From Flavobacteriaceae bacterium LYZ1037 (GTDB lineage Bacteria > Bacteroidota > Bacteroidia > Flavobacteriales > Flavobacteriaceae): a stretch of 64,000 nt of DNA. The notes beneath the pieces were generated by a model. The model did not search any database. It was not told the DNA's origin and saw nothing but the letters and a program-made list of their open reading frames with translations. Positions 1 through 8,259 of this stretch are shown piece by piece. The first letter of the stretch is position 1. Each line of letters begins with the position of its first letter. Both the position numbers and the translations under genes were made by a program. Location of the stretch: positions 124,001 through 188,000 of the forward strand of contig QFWS01000006.1 in NCBI GenBank assembly GCA_003144015.1, given 5' to 3'.

Positions 1-202
1 ATTTGTAGATACTTGTACCATACTACTTTTACTTTGCTCTTTCAACATCATTGCATGGGATAAATTTTACGGTCTGCTTTTAGCTGGCTTTTTATTTAAA
101 GTTTTAATTGCTATGCTAGACACGCCTTTTCTTTATTTAGGTGTTTATCTTTTCAAAAAACGTTTCAACTTAAAAACAAACGAAGAAATCGACCTTCTTT
201 AG
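1..202 (+). CDS. Queuosine precursor transporter, VUT/YhhQ family (3' end only)
   Basis: The window opens inside this gene; the reading frame begins at base 2 and ends with TAG at 200-202, giving about 66 C-terminal residues. The visible part contains two hydrophobic membrane segments separated by a short polar stretch, the F-V-D-T motif at its beginning, and the F-K-V-x(4)-L-D-T-P segment near the last helix. This pattern is typical of the VUT family (formerly DUF165), inner-membrane carriers that import queuosine precursors such as preQ0/preQ1. The family assignment rests only on the C-terminal quarter, so it is probable rather than certain. A queuosine-pathway enzyme (queG) also lies at the other end of the window, but 61 kb away and not linked in an operon. 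Confidence 0.72.
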   Translation, partial: FVDTCTILLLLCSFNIIAWDKFYGLLLAGFLFKVLIAMLDTPFLYLGVYLFKKRFNLKTNEEIDLL

Positions 203-294
203 GAGTATTAAAGTTTTATTAAACTTTTGTATATAAACAACTTTGATGCTATTTTATACGTATATACTTACAATTAACCAGAAAATCACTTAAC

Positions 295-2925
295 ATGAAG
301 AAAGTATTCAAAATTATTGGAATTACTTTATTAACCATATTATTAATACTAATTATTATCCCTTTTGCTTTTCAATCTAAAATTAAAGAGATTGTAAAAC
401 GAACGATTAACGAAAACCTCAATGCTCATGTAGAATTTAGAGATGTAAATTTAAGCTTTATACGAAGTTTCCCTCAAGCACAAGTAGATGTAAGCGACTT
501 GGTAATTACCAATTTCGAGCCTTTTAAAGATGAAAAATTAGCGACAGCAAAATCCATTTCGCTTAACATGTCTATAAAAGAACTGTTTAAAAAAGCGAGC
601 GATGGACCTATTGTTATTAACCAAATAAATTTAGATGAAGCACTAATTATACTTAAAACAAACAAAAGAGGCGAAACCAATTACGATATTTTTAAAGATA
701 AAAACGAAAAAGAAAGTACTAACCAAAACTCTACAAATGGGTTTACCTTAGATGTTAAAGATTATTCTATAGATAATAGTGCTATTACCTATCTTGACGA
801 GGGTTCTAACACAACATTTTATATTACCGAATTCAACCATTCTGGAAAAGGCAAGTTTTCTGAAACCACTTCTGAATTAGACACCAAAACAACAACCAGA
901 GTTAGTTTACAAATAGATAGCACCAATTATTTAAGTAATAACGAACTAAAACTTGATGCTTTAATAGGTCTTGATTTAGAGAATAATAAATATACTTTTA
1001 AAGAAAATAAAGCTATTATCAATCTGTTACCAATAGAATTTCAAGGCTATGTGCAATTGCTTGAAGAAGGACAAGAAATCGATATTACGTTTGAAAATTT
1101 AGGATCCGATTTTAAAGATTTCTTAGCCGTAATCCCAAAAGCTTATTCAAAAAACATTGAAGAAGTTGAAACTACTGGAAATTTTAAATTAAAAGGAATG
1201 ATTAAAGGTTTAGCGTCTAATGAAACCATCCCGAATTTAGACATTCAAGTCACTTCAGATAATGCCTCATTTAAATATCCCGATTTGCCAAAACGTGTTG
1301 ATAACATTACAATCAATGCAGCTGTAAAAAACAACACTGGAAATGCTGCAGACACCTATATAAACATCCAAGCTTTAAATTTTAAAATTGATCAAGATGT
1401 CTTTAAATCGTCTGCAACCTTAAAAAACATTACAGAGAACATGTTAGTCAATGCAGATATAGATGGTGTTTTAAATCTAGCCAATTTAAGCAAAGCCTAC
1501 CCTATTCAATTAGAAAATGAATTAAATGGGATTCTAAAAGCAAAATTAAATACAGCTTTCGACATGAATGCAATTGAAACCAATGCTTATCAACGTATAA
1601 AAAACAATGGCTCAGCCTCCATTACAGATTTTACCTTTTCATCTGAAGATATGGTAAACCCTATTCATATTAAAAAAGCAAATATGACATTTAATCCAGG
1701 AACGGTTTCACTTAGTCAATTTGAAGCTATTACAGGTAAGAGTGATATAAATGTAAACGGAACCATTAATAATTTACTGGGTTTCTTATTTAGCGACAAC
1801 AAATTACAAGGGAATTTTAATGTCAATTCTAATCTTTTTATTCTTGAAGATTTTATGGTTGAAAATAAAACAGCATCCAATAACAATAAAACAACTTCTG
1901 AAAAAGAATCGTTAAAAATCCCTTCCTTTTTAGATTGTACCATTCAGGCTGATGCAAAAACAGTTGTTTATGATAATTTAAATTTAGAAAATGTTCAAGG
2001 AACACTTATTATCAAAGACCAACAAGCCACCTTAAAAAACATGACCACAGATATTTTCGATGGAAAGCTAGCGGTTATTGGAAATGTTTCAACACAAAAA
2101 GCAACCCCAACATTTAACATCAATCTTGGCGCTGCTAATTTTAATATTTCGAAAGCATTTAAAGATTTAGATTTATTACAAGCTTTGGCTCCTATTGCAA
2201 AGATACTTGAGGGAAAGCTAAACTCAACCATTAGTCTAAGCGGTCAACTAGACAAAGAATTTGCTCCAGATTTAAACACCATTTCTGGTGATGCTTTTGC
2301 TGAATTATTAACAACTGATATTAATACAGAAAATAGTAAGATACTAAGTTCCTTAAGTGATAACTTAGATTTTATTGATTTTGATAAATTGGATTTAAAA
2401 GACTTAAAAACAAACTTAACATTTAAAGATGGTCTGGTTAGTTTAAAACCATTCACCATTAAATACGAAGATATAGACATCCACATTAATGGAGCACATG
2501 GATTCGATAAAAATATAAATTACAACGTTACTCTTGATGTTCCAGCAAAATATTTAGGAAGCGATATTAATAGACTTATCGGAAAAATTAGCGATCCAGA
2601 AGTGAATAAAATCTCCATACCTGTTTCGGCAAATATTACAGGTTCCTTTAACAACCCAACTGTTAAAACAGATTTAAGTTCAGCAGCTACTAAATTAACA
2701 AAACAACTTATTGAAATTGAAAAACAAAAATTATTAAATCAAGGTTCTAATACTATAAAAGATTTATTAAGTGGGTTATCTGAAGGGTCAAACACTGTTA
2801 ATCAAGATTCGATTTCGACACAAACAGACACCATTAAAACAAACAATACCATTAATAATGGTATAAAAGATCTTCTGGGTGGTTTACTAAATGGCAAGAA
2901 GACAAAAAAAGACAGTATTAAGTAA
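295..2925 (+). CDS. AsmA family protein (AsmA-like C-terminal region)
   Basis: An 876-residue protein with one N-terminal transmembrane helix (about residues 5-27) followed by a long, mostly beta-rich periplasmic body. The conserved AsmA start is visible just after the helix (K-I-K-E-I-V-K-R-T-I-N-E-N-L, then the V-x-F-R-D-V-N-L-S-F segment), and the AsmA_2-type region lies near residues 550-800. The family belongs to the repeating-beta-groove bridge proteins thought to carry phospholipids between inner and outer membranes. The last 80 residues are low-complexity, with two repeats of I-K-D-L-L-(S/G)-G-L. It is a single-gene unit between the transporter and rpoD on the same strand. The ATG at 295 directly precedes the lysine-rich signal anchor. 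The family is clear; the exact substrate is not known. Confidence 0.85.
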   Translation: MKKVFKIIGITLLTILLILIIIPFAFQSKIKEIVKRTINENLNAHVEFRDVNLSFIRSFPQAQVDVSDLVITNFEPFKDEKLATAKSISLNMSIKELFKKASDGPIVINQINLDEALIILKTNKRGETNYDIFKDKNEKESTNQNSTNGFTLDVKDYSIDNSAITYLDEGSNTTFYITEFNHSGKGKFSETTSELDTKTTTRVSLQIDSTNYLSNNELKLDALIGLDLENNKYTFKENKAIINLLPIEFQGYVQLLEEGQEIDITFENLGSDFKDFLAVIPKAYSKNIEEVETTGNFKLKGMIKGLASNETIPNLDIQVTSDNASFKYPDLPKRVDNITINAAVKNNTGNAADTYINIQALNFKIDQDVFKSSATLKNITENMLVNADIDGVLNLANLSKAYPIQLENELNGILKAKLNTAFDMNAIETNAYQRIKNNGSASITDFTFSSEDMVNPIHIKKANMTFNPGTVSLSQFEAITGKSDINVNGTINNLLGFLFSDNKLQGNFNVNSNLFILEDFMVENKTASNNNKTTSEKESLKIPSFLDCTIQADAKTVVYDNLNLENVQGTLIIKDQQATLKNMTTDIFDGKLAVIGNVSTQKATPTFNINLGAANFNISKAFKDLDLLQALAPIAKILEGKLNSTISLSGQLDKEFAPDLNTISGDAFAELLTTDINTENSKILSSLSDNLDFIDFDKLDLKDLKTNLTFKDGLVSLKPFTIKYEDIDIHINGAHGFDKNINYNVTLDVPAKYLGSDINRLIGKISDPEVNKISIPVSANITGSFNNPTVKTDLSSAATKLTKQLIEIEKQKLLNQGSNTIKDLLSGLSEGSNTVNQDSISTQTDTIKTNNTINNGIKDLLGGLLNGKKTKKDSIK

Positions 2926-3092
2926 TAATATATTATTGAGATATTCTTATTTATAAATAATTTGTTAATTATTTAACAGAATTCAACGATTTTTAAGCAA
3001 TTTCAACAAAGAAGTGTGCTTTTATTAGGTTTTTCAAAAAAAAAGGTTATTATGTAAGAATCCGTAATAACTAAATAATCTAAAAGGAATAT

Positions 3093-3956
3093 ATGAGGCA
3101 ATTAAAGATCACGAAGCAGGTAACAAATAGAGAGTCTAAATCTTTAGATAAATATTTACAAGATATCAGTAAGCTCCCATTAATTACTGCAGATGAAGAA
3201 GTCGAGTTAGCACAGAGAATAAGAGAAGGAGATCAATTAGCTTTAGATAAATTAACAACTTCCAATTTACGATTTGTGGTATCGGTTGCAAAACAGTATC
3301 AAAATCAAGGATTAACTCTTCCAGATTTAATTAACGAAGGAAATGCAGGTTTGGTAAAAGCTGCTAAACGTTTTGATGAAACCAGAGGATTTAAGTTTAT
3401 TTCGTATGCTGTTTGGTGGATTAGACAGGCTATTTTACAAGCCTTAGCAGAGCAGTCTAGAATTGTTCGTTTACCATTAAATAAAATTGGTTCTATAAAT
3501 AAAATCAATAAAGCCTATTCGTATTTAGAACAAGCACATCAACGTCCTCCGAGTCCTGACGAAATAGCTAAGGAATTAGACATGACGATTAGCGATGTAA
3601 AACAATCTATGAAAAATTCTGGTCGCCATTTATCGATGGACGCACCTTTAAAAGAAGGAGAAGATTCAAGTTTATACGATGTGGTTAAATCTGGCGAATC
3701 ACCAAATCCAGACGTTAGCTTAATGAAAGATTCGTTGAATCTTGAAGTTAATCGTGCATTAAACACACTTTCTCAAAGAGAAGCAGACGTGGTTAGACTT
3801 TATTATGGTATTAATAACGAACAACCTATGAGTCTTGAAGAAATTGGAGATACTTTTGGATTAACAAGAGAACGTGTTAGACAAATTAAAGAGAAAGGTA
3901 TTAGAAGATTACGCCATACCTCTAAAAACAAAATACTTAAAACATATTTAGGTTAA
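3093..3956 (+). CDS. rpoD: Primary RNA polymerase sigma factor RpoD (sigma-A, Bacteroidota type)
   Basis: A 287-residue sigma-70 protein. Region 1.2 is at about residues 17-50, region 2 at 55-125 with the R-F-D-x(3)-G-x-K-F-x(2)-Y-A-x-W-W-I-R-Q-A core, region 3 at 130-205, and region 4 at 220-285 with the R-E-R-V-R-Q-I recognition helix. Region 1.1 is absent, as is usual for the short (about 287 aa) primary sigma of Bacteroidota, which recognises TTG/TAnnTTTG promoters like those found elsewhere in this window. Four bases before the ATG is AAAAGGA (3082-3088), one of the few Shine-Dalgarno-like sequences here. A 7-bp inverted repeat (GTTATTA 3046-3052 / TAATAAC 3065-3071) sits in the leader. 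rpsU follows 41 bases downstream. Confidence 0.96.
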   Translation: MRQLKITKQVTNRESKSLDKYLQDISKLPLITADEEVELAQRIREGDQLALDKLTTSNLRFVVSVAKQYQNQGLTLPDLINEGNAGLVKAAKRFDETRGFKFISYAVWWIRQAILQALAEQSRIVRLPLNKIGSINKINKAYSYLEQAHQRPPSPDEIAKELDMTISDVKQSMKNSGRHLSMDAPLKEGEDSSLYDVVKSGESPNPDVSLMKDSLNLEVNRALNTLSQREADVVRLYYGINNEQPMSLEEIGDTFGLTRERVRQIKEKGIRRLRHTSKNKILKTYLG

Positions 3957-3997
3957 TCTTAAATAAATGAATAATTTAGACACCCAAAAAAAGATAG

Positions 3998-4192
3998 ATG
4001 ATAAAAATTGAAATTAAAGAAGGCGAAAAAATAGACAGAGCTCTTAAACGTTATAAGAAGAAACACAGAAATGTGAAAATTATGCAGAATATAAGAGAGA
4101 ATCAGTTTTTTACGAAACCTTCAGTAAAAAGAAGAAGACAGATTCAAAAAGCAGCATATATACAAAACTTAAGGGACCAAGAGGACATATAA
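3998..4192 (+). CDS. rpsU: Small ribosomal subunit protein bS21
   Basis: A 64-residue, very basic protein with the bS21 hallmarks: E-x-I-D-R-A-L-K-R-Y-K-(K/R)-K near the N-terminus and F-x-K-P-S-V-x-R-R-R-x-x-Q-K-A-A-Y in the middle. bS21 sits on the 30S platform next to the 3' end of 16S rRNA; in Bacteroidia it helps to bury the anti-Shine-Dalgarno sequence. The start at 3998 is preceded by a purine-rich stretch (AAAAAAAGATAG) but no GGAGG-like sequence, which is notable because flavobacterial rpsU leaders have been reported to carry a strong one. It lies 41 bases after rpoD and 5 bases before the GNAT gene, so the three probably form one transcript. A second rpsU elsewhere in the genome is possible. 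Confidence 0.93.
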   Translation: MIKIEIKEGEKIDRALKRYKKKHRNVKIMQNIRENQFFTKPSVKRRRQIQKAAYIQNLRDQEDI

Positions 4193-4197
4193 AATAT

Positions 4198-4641
4198 ATG
4201 CTTTTTAAAGTATATCATTCTAAATCAAAACCTTCAAAAGAAGACAAACAAACCATTGTAAACTTTTTACATGAACATTTACAAGAATTTAGAGATTCCA
4301 AAGAGGACATTTCTAAATGCTTGGATTACGCAGTAAAAAACAATGATTCAGCTTTTGGAGGTTTTGTTTTGCTTATTTATGAAGAGAAATTACTCCAAGG
4401 AATAAGCATTATTAATAATACTGGAATGACGGGTTACATTCCAGAAAACATCTTAGTTTATATTGCTATTCATAAAAATGCAAGAGGTAAAGGTGTTGGT
4501 AAAAAACTCCTACTAAAAGCTATTTCTTTAGCCGAAGGCGATATTGCTCTACATGTTGAACCCAACAATCCTGCTAGAAAACTTTATGAATCTTTAGGGT
4601 TTACCAATAAGTATTTGGAAATGCGACTTAAAAAAGATTAA
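4198..4641 (+). CDS. GNAT family N-acetyltransferase
   Basis: A 147-residue single-domain GNAT protein. The acetyl-CoA-binding motif A is visible at about residues 82-108, ending in A-R-G-K-G-V-G-K-K-L-L (the R-x-x-G-x-G pyrophosphate loop), followed by the N-P-A-R-K-L-Y-E-S-L-G-F motif B typical of RimI-like enzymes. The ATG at 4198 follows the rpsU stop by 5 bases, so it is probably translated from the rpoD-rpsU transcript. The acceptor cannot be told from sequence; adjacency to a ribosomal protein gene makes a ribosomal-protein target conceivable, but this is only inference. Confidence 0.88.
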   Translation: MLFKVYHSKSKPSKEDKQTIVNFLHEHLQEFRDSKEDISKCLDYAVKNNDSAFGGFVLLIYEEKLLQGISIINNTGMTGYIPENILVYIAIHKNARGKGVGKKLLLKAISLAEGDIALHVEPNNPARKLYESLGFTNKYLEMRLKKD

Positions 4642-4642
4642 T

Positions 4643-5437
4643 TTAAATAATTAAAATACCAACCACGTAACCTTCACTACCTCTAACATTAAAAACAGTA
4701 TCGTCGTCAAAAATTAAGTATTGCCCTTTTATCCCAACTAATTTACCTGTATAATTAGGCGTTTTATCTAAATTTAAACTTTTAGGCTTTTTAGGATACT
4801 TTAAAACTGGAAAAACAATGTTGGTTTCAGAATTAGATTCAATATAATAATCTTTAGCCTCGTCTGGTATATATTGTTTTAATTTGTTTCTCCAAGACAC
4901 TAAGTCTTCATCAGCTATATCATTTTTCAACATAGTACGCCAATTGGTTTTATCTGCTACGTAATCTTTTAAAGCCACTTCGGTAATACCAGCTAAATAC
5001 CTGTTTGGCACCTCAACAATTTCAATAGCTTCATGTGCTCCTTGATCAATCCAACGAGCTGGTACTTGGCTTTTTCTGGTAACACCAACCTTTACATTGC
5101 TAGAATTTGCTAAATAAACAACATGTGGTTGTAGCTGTACTTTTTTCTCGTATTCTAAATCTCGATCTTCCTTATCTATATGAGCCGTACTTAATTCAGG
5201 TCTTATAATCCAATCGGCAGCTTGAGGAATGTCGAAAAAGCAACTCTTACAAAATCCTTGTCTATAAATTGGCCTGTCTAAACTACAGTTTAGGCATTGA
5301 TACTTAACAAATTGAATACTTATGGTTTTACCTAACATCTGGTTCATGTTAATAAAATCTGATTCAAATACTAAATAATATTGAATGGGTTCGAAAAACT
5401 CCGTTGCCATTTTTGTTAAAACACCTTGGTAGGTCAT
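4643..5437 (-). CDS. DUF2797 domain protein with zinc ribbon
   Basis: A 264-residue cytosolic protein, convergent with the GNAT gene (one base between stops). An N-terminal zinc ribbon is formed by C48-x2-C51 and C63-x2-C66. Then comes a segment with the layout of a GIY-YIG nuclease fold: V-V-Y-L-A (106-110), V-K-V-G-V-T-R (115-121), R-W-I-D-Q-G-A (128-134), a glutamate in I-T-E-V-A-L (151-156) and T-N-W-R (164-167). The assignment to DUF2797 rests on the zinc ribbon and the T-R-x(6)-R-W-I-D-Q-G-A motif. Function is unknown; the nuclease-like reading is my inference. It is divergent from the GH3 gene, with only 41 bases between the two start codons. Confidence 0.82.
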   Translation of the reverse strand: MTYQGVLTKMATEFFEPIQYYLVFESDFINMNQMLGKTISIQFVKYQCLNCSLDRPIYRQGFCKSCFFDIPQAADWIIRPELSTAHIDKEDRDLEYEKKVQLQPHVVYLANSSNVKVGVTRKSQVPARWIDQGAHEAIEIVEVPNRYLAGITEVALKDYVADKTNWRTMLKNDIADEDLVSWRNKLKQYIPDEAKDYYIESNSETNIVFPVLKYPKKPKSLNLDKTPNYTGKLVGIKGQYLIFDDDTVFNVRGSEGYVVGILII

Positions 5438-5478
5438 GAAAAAAAGTCTTATTTTTATTTTTTAAATATAATGCAAAT

Positions 5479-6993
5479 ATGCCAATTCCTATAGTTAATT
5501 CTATTGCTTCCTGGTTTTTAAAAAAACGGTTTCATCAAATAGATCTATTTTTAAAATACCCTAACGAAGTTCAGCATGAGCTACTTACGCATCTTTTAAA
5601 TAAAGCAAAAGATACTGAATTTGGCAAACAATATGGTTTTGAATCTATTACAGATTATAAAACATTTACAGAGCGAGTTCCAATATCTACTTATGAGGAA
5701 TATCAAGAAGTTATTGAACGATCTCGAAAAGGAGAAAACAATATCTTTTGGCCACAACCCATTAAATGGTTTGCAAAATCTAGTGGAACAACTAATGCCA
5801 AAAGCAAATTTATTCCAGTAAGTGAGGACTCTCTTGAAGATTGTCATTATGCAGCAAGTAAAGATTTACTATGCATGTATTTAAACAACAATGAAAACTC
5901 ACAATTATTTACAGGAAAAAGTTTACGACTTGGTGGCAGTAAAGAACTTTATAAAGAAAACGGCACAGCTTTTGGCGACCTCTCGGCTATTTTAATAGAT
6001 AACATGCCATTTTGGGCCGAATTTAGCAGTACACCAAGTAGCAAGGTTTCTTTAATGAGTAATTGGGAAGAAAAAATGCAGGCTATTGTAGACGAAACCA
6101 TTCAAGAAAATGTAACAAGTCTGGCTGGTGTACCATCCTGGATGTTGGTTCTATTAAATAATGTTTTAGAAACTACAGATAAAGATAATTTATTTGATAT
6201 TTGGCCAAACCTTGAAGTCTATTTCCATGGAGGTGTTAGTTTCTTGCCATATAAAGACCAGTACAAAAACATATTACCCAAAAAAGATTTTAGATACTAC
6301 GAAATATACAATGCTTCTGAAGGCTTTTTTGCCATTCAAGACCATAACAATTCCAGTGAATTACTGCTCATGTTAGATTATGGTATTTTTTATGAATTTA
6401 TTCCTATGGACACTTATGGCACTAAAAATGAAAAAACAATCCCTTTAAGTGAAGTAGAAACTGATAAAAATTATGCTGTAATTATAACTACAAATGCAGG
6501 ACTTTGGCGTTATAAAATTGGTGACACCGTAAAATTTACTTCGACAAATCCCTATAGAATTAAAGTTACAGGCAGAACAAAACATCATATAAATGCTTTT
6601 GGTGAAGAATTAATTATTGAAAACGCTGAAGACGCCTTAAGAAAGGTCTGTAAAAAAACAAATTCAGAGATTGTAGATTATACAGCTGCACCTATTTTTA
6701 TGCAAGGCAAAGAAAAAGGAGCGCATGAATGGCTTATAGAATTTAAGACACCTCCAACTGATATTAATTATTTTAATGAGCTATTTGACAATGCCTTAAA
6801 GTCTATAAATTCAGATTATGAAGCTAAACGTTACAACAATATGACGTTAAACAAACCCACCATACATATAGCAAGAGAGCAATTGTTTTACGACTGGTTA
6901 AAGCAAAATAACAAACTTGGAGGGCAACACAAAGTACCAAGGCTCTCAAACACTCGAGATTATTTAGATGACTTGCTGCTTTTAAATAAATAG
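5479..6993 (+). CDS. GH3 family acyl-adenylate/amido synthetase-like protein
   Basis: A 504-residue protein of the GH3 family, ANL-type adenylating enzymes known from plants, where they conjugate auxin or jasmonate to amino acids. ATP-binding motif I is visible as S-S-G-T-T (around residue 100), motif II near Y-x-A-S-E-G-F (around 280), and motif III as the Y-x-I-G-D segment (around 350). There is no signal peptide or membrane segment, so it is cytosolic. Bacterial homologues are widespread in Bacteroidota but their acid substrate is not established. The gene stands alone and is followed by a possible terminator (7034-7084). Family assignment is firm; substrate is unknown. Confidence 0.88.
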   Translation: MPIPIVNSIASWFLKKRFHQIDLFLKYPNEVQHELLTHLLNKAKDTEFGKQYGFESITDYKTFTERVPISTYEEYQEVIERSRKGENNIFWPQPIKWFAKSSGTTNAKSKFIPVSEDSLEDCHYAASKDLLCMYLNNNENSQLFTGKSLRLGGSKELYKENGTAFGDLSAILIDNMPFWAEFSSTPSSKVSLMSNWEEKMQAIVDETIQENVTSLAGVPSWMLVLLNNVLETTDKDNLFDIWPNLEVYFHGGVSFLPYKDQYKNILPKKDFRYYEIYNASEGFFAIQDHNNSSELLLMLDYGIFYEFIPMDTYGTKNEKTIPLSEVETDKNYAVIITTNAGLWRYKIGDTVKFTSTNPYRIKVTGRTKHHINAFGEELIIENAEDALRKVCKKTNSEIVDYTAAPIFMQGKEKGAHEWLIEFKTPPTDINYFNELFDNALKSINSDYEAKRYNNMTLNKPTIHIAREQLFYDWLKQNNKLGGQHKVPRLSNTRDYLDDLLLLNK

Positions 6994-7033
6994 CAGGTTT
7001 TTTATCGGAAAAAAAGGTAGAAAAAAAACTTAC

Positions 7034-7084
7034 AACGACTTTTTTTTGTGCTTTGTCTAAAAACCATACTAGTCGTTTTTTTCT
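7034..7084 (+). terminator. Possible terminator of the GH3 gene
   Basis: Seven-base arms AACGACT (7034-7040) and AGTCGTT (7071-7077) run into a stretch of T. The 30-base loop is long for an intrinsic terminator, so confidence is moderate. Confidence 0.45.
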
Positions 7085-7122
7085 TACAATTAAAATACTA
7101 GTTTTACCATGCTATTAATAAT

Positions 7123-7178
7123 AAACGATATTATTTGTCTGGTGTTTATGACAAGTAAATGCCAGATAGATATCGTTT
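7123..7178. repeat. Imperfect inverted repeat, possible structured RNA or element remnant
   Basis: Outer arms AAACGATAT (7123-7131) and ATATCGTTT (7170-7178) are perfectly complementary over 9 bases, and inner arms TCTGG (7138-7142) and CCAGA (7162-7166) stack inside them with an asymmetric bulge. There is no T-run after it, so it does not look like a simple terminator. Confidence 0.5.
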
Positions 7179-7266
7179 CCTAAGATTACATTACCTAAAG
7201 ATTTTTGATAATAGAAATTATATCATAATGTCAAAGTATTAATTAAACATCCATATCCCCTAAATA

Positions 7267-7293
7267 AAAAACCACTCTTTTTGAGTGGTTTTT
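7267..7293 (-). terminator. Terminator of the MerR/B12 regulator gene
   Basis: ACCACTC (7271-7277) and GAGTGGT (7283-7289) with flanking A/T pairs form a stem with a T5 loop. On the minus strand it is followed by a T-run, 29 bases after the regulator's stop codon. Confidence 0.8.
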
Positions 7294-7321
7294 ATTATTA
7301 AAAACGCTTCTTTAATAGGGT

Positions 7322-8194
7322 TTAATACATTGTTTTTAATTTCTCTATCAAATCGTCTGGATGCGACAAATAGGTTATTCGTTTATCTTCCTTAAACCCA
7401 TCTATAATATCTGGGTTTCCAGAAACCAATAATGGAACAGAAGATTGCTCTAAAATAGCATCTAATTTCAGTTTTATAGAATCTTGAGTTGGTGTAATAA
7501 ACATTGACAACAACACTTTTGGGTAAACCACATCAACAACTTTCTTAATGTTTTCTGTTGGTACGTTTTGTCCAAGGTAATACACATTCCATCCCATTTT
7601 TCGAGCTAAAAAGTAAGCTAATAACAACCCAATCTCATGATGTTCATTTTCAGTTAAGAACATTAAAATAACTGGAGCTTTTTTATTGGCATAAGGCAAT
7701 TGATCGATGGCTGAAAACATTTTCTTCTTAATTAAATTAGAAACAAAATGTTCTTGAGCTGGCATTACTTTATTAATACCCCAAAGCACACCAATCTGAT
7801 TTAAAAAAGGATATATAATTTTAGTAGTCGTTAGTAATAAACCATTTTTTTTGATCTGTACGTTCAAGACCGCATCAAATGCTTTCTCGTCCATATCGAG
7901 TGTACTTACAATCAATGCACTGATATCATCTTCTTGCGTACTATCAATTAATTTATTAGCAATGACAGAATTAATTTCACTTTCAGACATTTTATCAATC
8001 TTAGAAATTCGATACCCATTTCGAGTAAGAATACTAATATTCATCAATTTTTTTAATTGTATATCAGTGTAATACCTAATGTTTGTTTCTGTTCTTTCAG
8101 GCGCTAAAAAGCTATATCTAGTTTCCCACTTCCTTAAAGTATGTGCTTTAACACCTGTTAATGCTACAATTTGCGCCATTGAATATGTACTCAT
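7322..8194 (-). CDS. MerR-type regulator with cobalamin-binding domain (CarH/LitR-like)
   Basis: A 290-residue transcription factor: MerR winged helix at about residues 4-70 (M-A-Q-I-V-A-L-T-G-V, then L-R-K-W-E-T-R-Y), a helical B12-cap at 80-165 and a Rossmann B12-binding domain at 170-290. The CarH signature W-x9-E-H is intact (W138, E148, H149), and so is the cobalt-ligand motif E-x-H-x2-G (E184, H186, G189). In the studied CarH the residue after this Trp is the histidine that ligates cobalt after light; here it is Gly139. CarH proteins use adenosylcobalamin as a light sensor and repress in the dark. I chose ATG 8194; the frame extends only to a TTG at 8215. A possible -7 element (TAACTTTG, plus positions 8213-8220) would place the transcript start between them. 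It is divergent from the fasciclin gene, its likely target. Confidence 0.88.
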   Translation of the reverse strand: MSTYSMAQIVALTGVKAHTLRKWETRYSFLAPERTETNIRYYTDIQLKKLMNISILTRNGYRISKIDKMSESEINSVIANKLIDSTQEDDISALIVSTLDMDEKAFDAVLNVQIKKNGLLLTTTKIIYPFLNQIGVLWGINKVMPAQEHFVSNLIKKKMFSAIDQLPYANKKAPVILMFLTENEHHEIGLLLAYFLARKMGWNVYYLGQNVPTENIKKVVDVVYPKVLLSMFITPTQDSIKLKLDAILEQSSVPLLVSGNPDIIDGFKEDKRITYLSHPDDLIEKLKTMY

Positions 8195-8259
8195 GTCTAA
8201 TATTTTACTAAGCAAAGTTAAACAAAAAATAAAGTTAATTGATAGAACTTAAAATTATT

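Larger units (their letters stand above)
6994..7321. other. 328-base intergenic region with three inverted repeats
   Basis: No credible coding frame on either strand. It holds, in order: a possible terminator for the GH3 gene (AACGACT 7034-7040 / AGTCGTT 7071-7077 followed by T7), a larger imperfect hairpin at 7123-7178, and the terminator of the minus-strand MerR gene at 7267-7293. I found no tRNA-like or recognisable riboswitch pattern. Confidence 0.7.

Noticed and set aside
6994-7321. Possible tRNA, riboswitch or CRISPR repeats in the longest gene-free stretch
   Set aside because: No cloverleaf with a T-loop motif, no direct repeats with regular spacers and no recognised riboswitch core; only inverted repeats.
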